DNA from: Candidatus Microgenomates bacterium
GTDB lineage: Bacteria; Patescibacteriota; Microgenomatia; Levybacterales; JACOYD01
Assembly: GCA_016182055.1 (NCBI GenBank)
Contig: JACOYD010000035.1
Coordinates: 1-5,101 of the forward strand
Length of the DNA stretch: 5,101 nt
Reading direction: 5' to 3'
Shown here: positions 4,646-5,101 of the stretch, one piece after another
Layout of the letters: each line of letters begins with the position of its first letter
How positions within the stretch are numbered: the first letter of the stretch is position 1
The notes under the pieces: model-generated
Seen by the model: the letters and a program-made list of their open reading frames with translations, nothing else
What the model was told of the DNA's origin: nothing
Database searches by the model: none
Program-made: the position numbers and the translations under genes

Positions 4646-5101
4646 ATGAGAAATGATAATTCTACGCCAATTATAAGCCAAGCTGGTAATTCTCGCTACG
4701 CTCCAATTATAGGACTCGAGGTACACGTGGAGTTAAAGACTAAGAGTAAGATGTTTTGCGGGTGTTCAGCGGATTATTTTGGTAAAGATCCCAACACCCA
4801 TACTTGTCCTGTTTGCTTAGGACTTCCCGGAGCGCTGCCGGTTCCCAATAAAAAAGCCATTGAGTGGTGCGTGATGGTTGGACTGGCACTAAATTGTGAA
4901 ATTCCACTATTTTCCAAATTCGACCGGAAAAATTACTTTTATCCGGATTTGCCAAAGGGCTATCAGATTAGTCAGTACGATAGGCCGTTCTGTGTTGATG
5001 GTTGGATAAATATTAATACTACCAATACTACCAATGCCACAAATACTACCAATAAAAGAATAAGAATTAGGCGGGTTCACATGGAAGAAGATACGGCTAA
5101 A
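4646..5101 (+). CDS. gatB: Asp/Glu-tRNA amidotransferase subunit B, 5' part
   Basis: An open frame of 152 codons from ATG 4646 to the window edge, so the gene is truncated by the window (normally about 475-500 aa). GatB phosphorylates the tRNA-bound Asp/Glu with ATP and transfers ammonia to it. Visible motifs of the catalytic cradle domain are IGLEVHVELKTKSKMF (about 22-37, with the Mg/ATP-binding Glu and His), a Cys pair set CGC and CPVC (zinc site of the Cys-containing GatB type), LGLPGALPVPNKKAI, FSKFDRKNYFYPDLPKGYQI and HMEEDTAK at the end. The first 19 or so residues are extra compared with typical GatB and contain a partial duplication. An Asn/Thr tract interrupts the segment before HMEED. 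No Shine-Dalgarno is seen; no other in-frame ATG precedes the conserved core. Confidence 0.95.
   Translation, partial: MRNDNSTPIISQAGNSRYAPIIGLEVHVELKTKSKMFCGCSADYFGKDPNTHTCPVCLGLPGALPVPNKKAIEWCVMVGLALNCEIPLFSKFDRKNYFYPDLPKGYQISQYDRPFCVDGWININTTNTTNATNTTNKRIRIRRVHMEEDTAK
4655..4713 (+). repeat. imperfect duplication at the gatB 5' end
   Basis: The segments at 4655-4677 and 4685-4713 align: both have G-purine-TAATTCT, then TACGC, then CCAATTATA and a final purine-G. The second copy has extra bases, keeping the frame open. The encoded peptides are DNSTPIIS and GNSRYAPIIG. The second copy joins the conserved LEVHVEL start of GatB, so the first looks like a duplicated N-terminus. Confidence 0.5.
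5015..5053 (+). repeat. 9-bp minisatellite within gatB
   Basis: Three exact AATACTACC units (5015-5023, 5024-5032, 5042-5050) and one variant, AATGCCACA (5033-5041), are followed by the start of another (AAT). They encode the tract NTTNTTNATNTTN. The tract falls between GWINI and KRIRIRRVHMEED, where other GatB proteins have a short variable beta-turn, so a length change is probably tolerated. The 9-bp period keeps frame under slippage. Confidence 0.8.

Noticed and set aside
4373..4955. Open frames at 4373-4555 (plus) and 4740-4955 (minus)
   Set aside because: They are shadows of gatA and of the truncated gatB frame, which carries all expected GatB motifs.

Overview
The window looks like a chromosomal piece of a small-genome, AT-leaning uncultivated bacterium. 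My best guess is Patescibacteria (Candidate Phyla Radiation), perhaps Microgenomates. That rests on a compact GatC, a YerC/TrpR-like regulator, the lack of Shine-Dalgarno sequences, and short repeats inserted in and between housekeeping genes. There is no rRNA or marker gene to confirm it.

Left part (1-760): a minus-strand TrpR/YerC-type repressor gene (96-554). Its promoter and start codon lie inside a 36-bp palindrome (552-587), and the palindrome core recurs beyond the 3' end of the gene (53-76). Between this promoter and the next gene is a plus-strand coding fragment with no start, rich in C-ending codons (628-756), which I read as an unidentified gene remnant.

Middle (753-2406): a 538-aa L-asparaginase-family protein on the minus strand. 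It has the full catalytic set, plus an N-terminal region of about 115 residues and a C-terminal region of about 75 residues not found in ordinary asparaginases. Its promoter gives a leaderless or nearly leaderless mRNA and carries a 7-bp inverted repeat.

Right part (2416-5101): the gatC-gatA-gatB operon for tRNA-dependent amidotransferase GatCAB, which makes Gln-tRNA(Gln) and/or Asn-tRNA(Asn) from mischarged Glu- or Asp-tRNA. GatB is cut by the window edge; its 152 visible codons run open from 4646 to the last base. The operon front is rearranged. A good promoter (2416-2444) leads into a 15-codon gatC 5' fragment. Then come a second consensus promoter (2508-2536), an immediate intrinsic terminator (2552-2587), a deleted and frameshifted NYN-domain gene (2605-2830), and only then the intact gatC (2835-3143). 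The two gatC starts encode the same 15 residues but differ by six synonymous changes.

A second theme is repeat invasion of the gat genes: a palindromic repeat in frame inside gatC, a heptamer array with stops in all three frames between gatC and gatA, a duplicated segment at the gatB start, and a 9-bp minisatellite inside GatB. The asparaginase releases ammonia from asparagine, and GatCAB supplies amide groups to tRNA-bound Asp/Glu. The head-to-head arrangement may therefore reflect shared Asn/Gln handling, but that is inference. No tRNA, rRNA, CRISPR or complete mobile element is visible.
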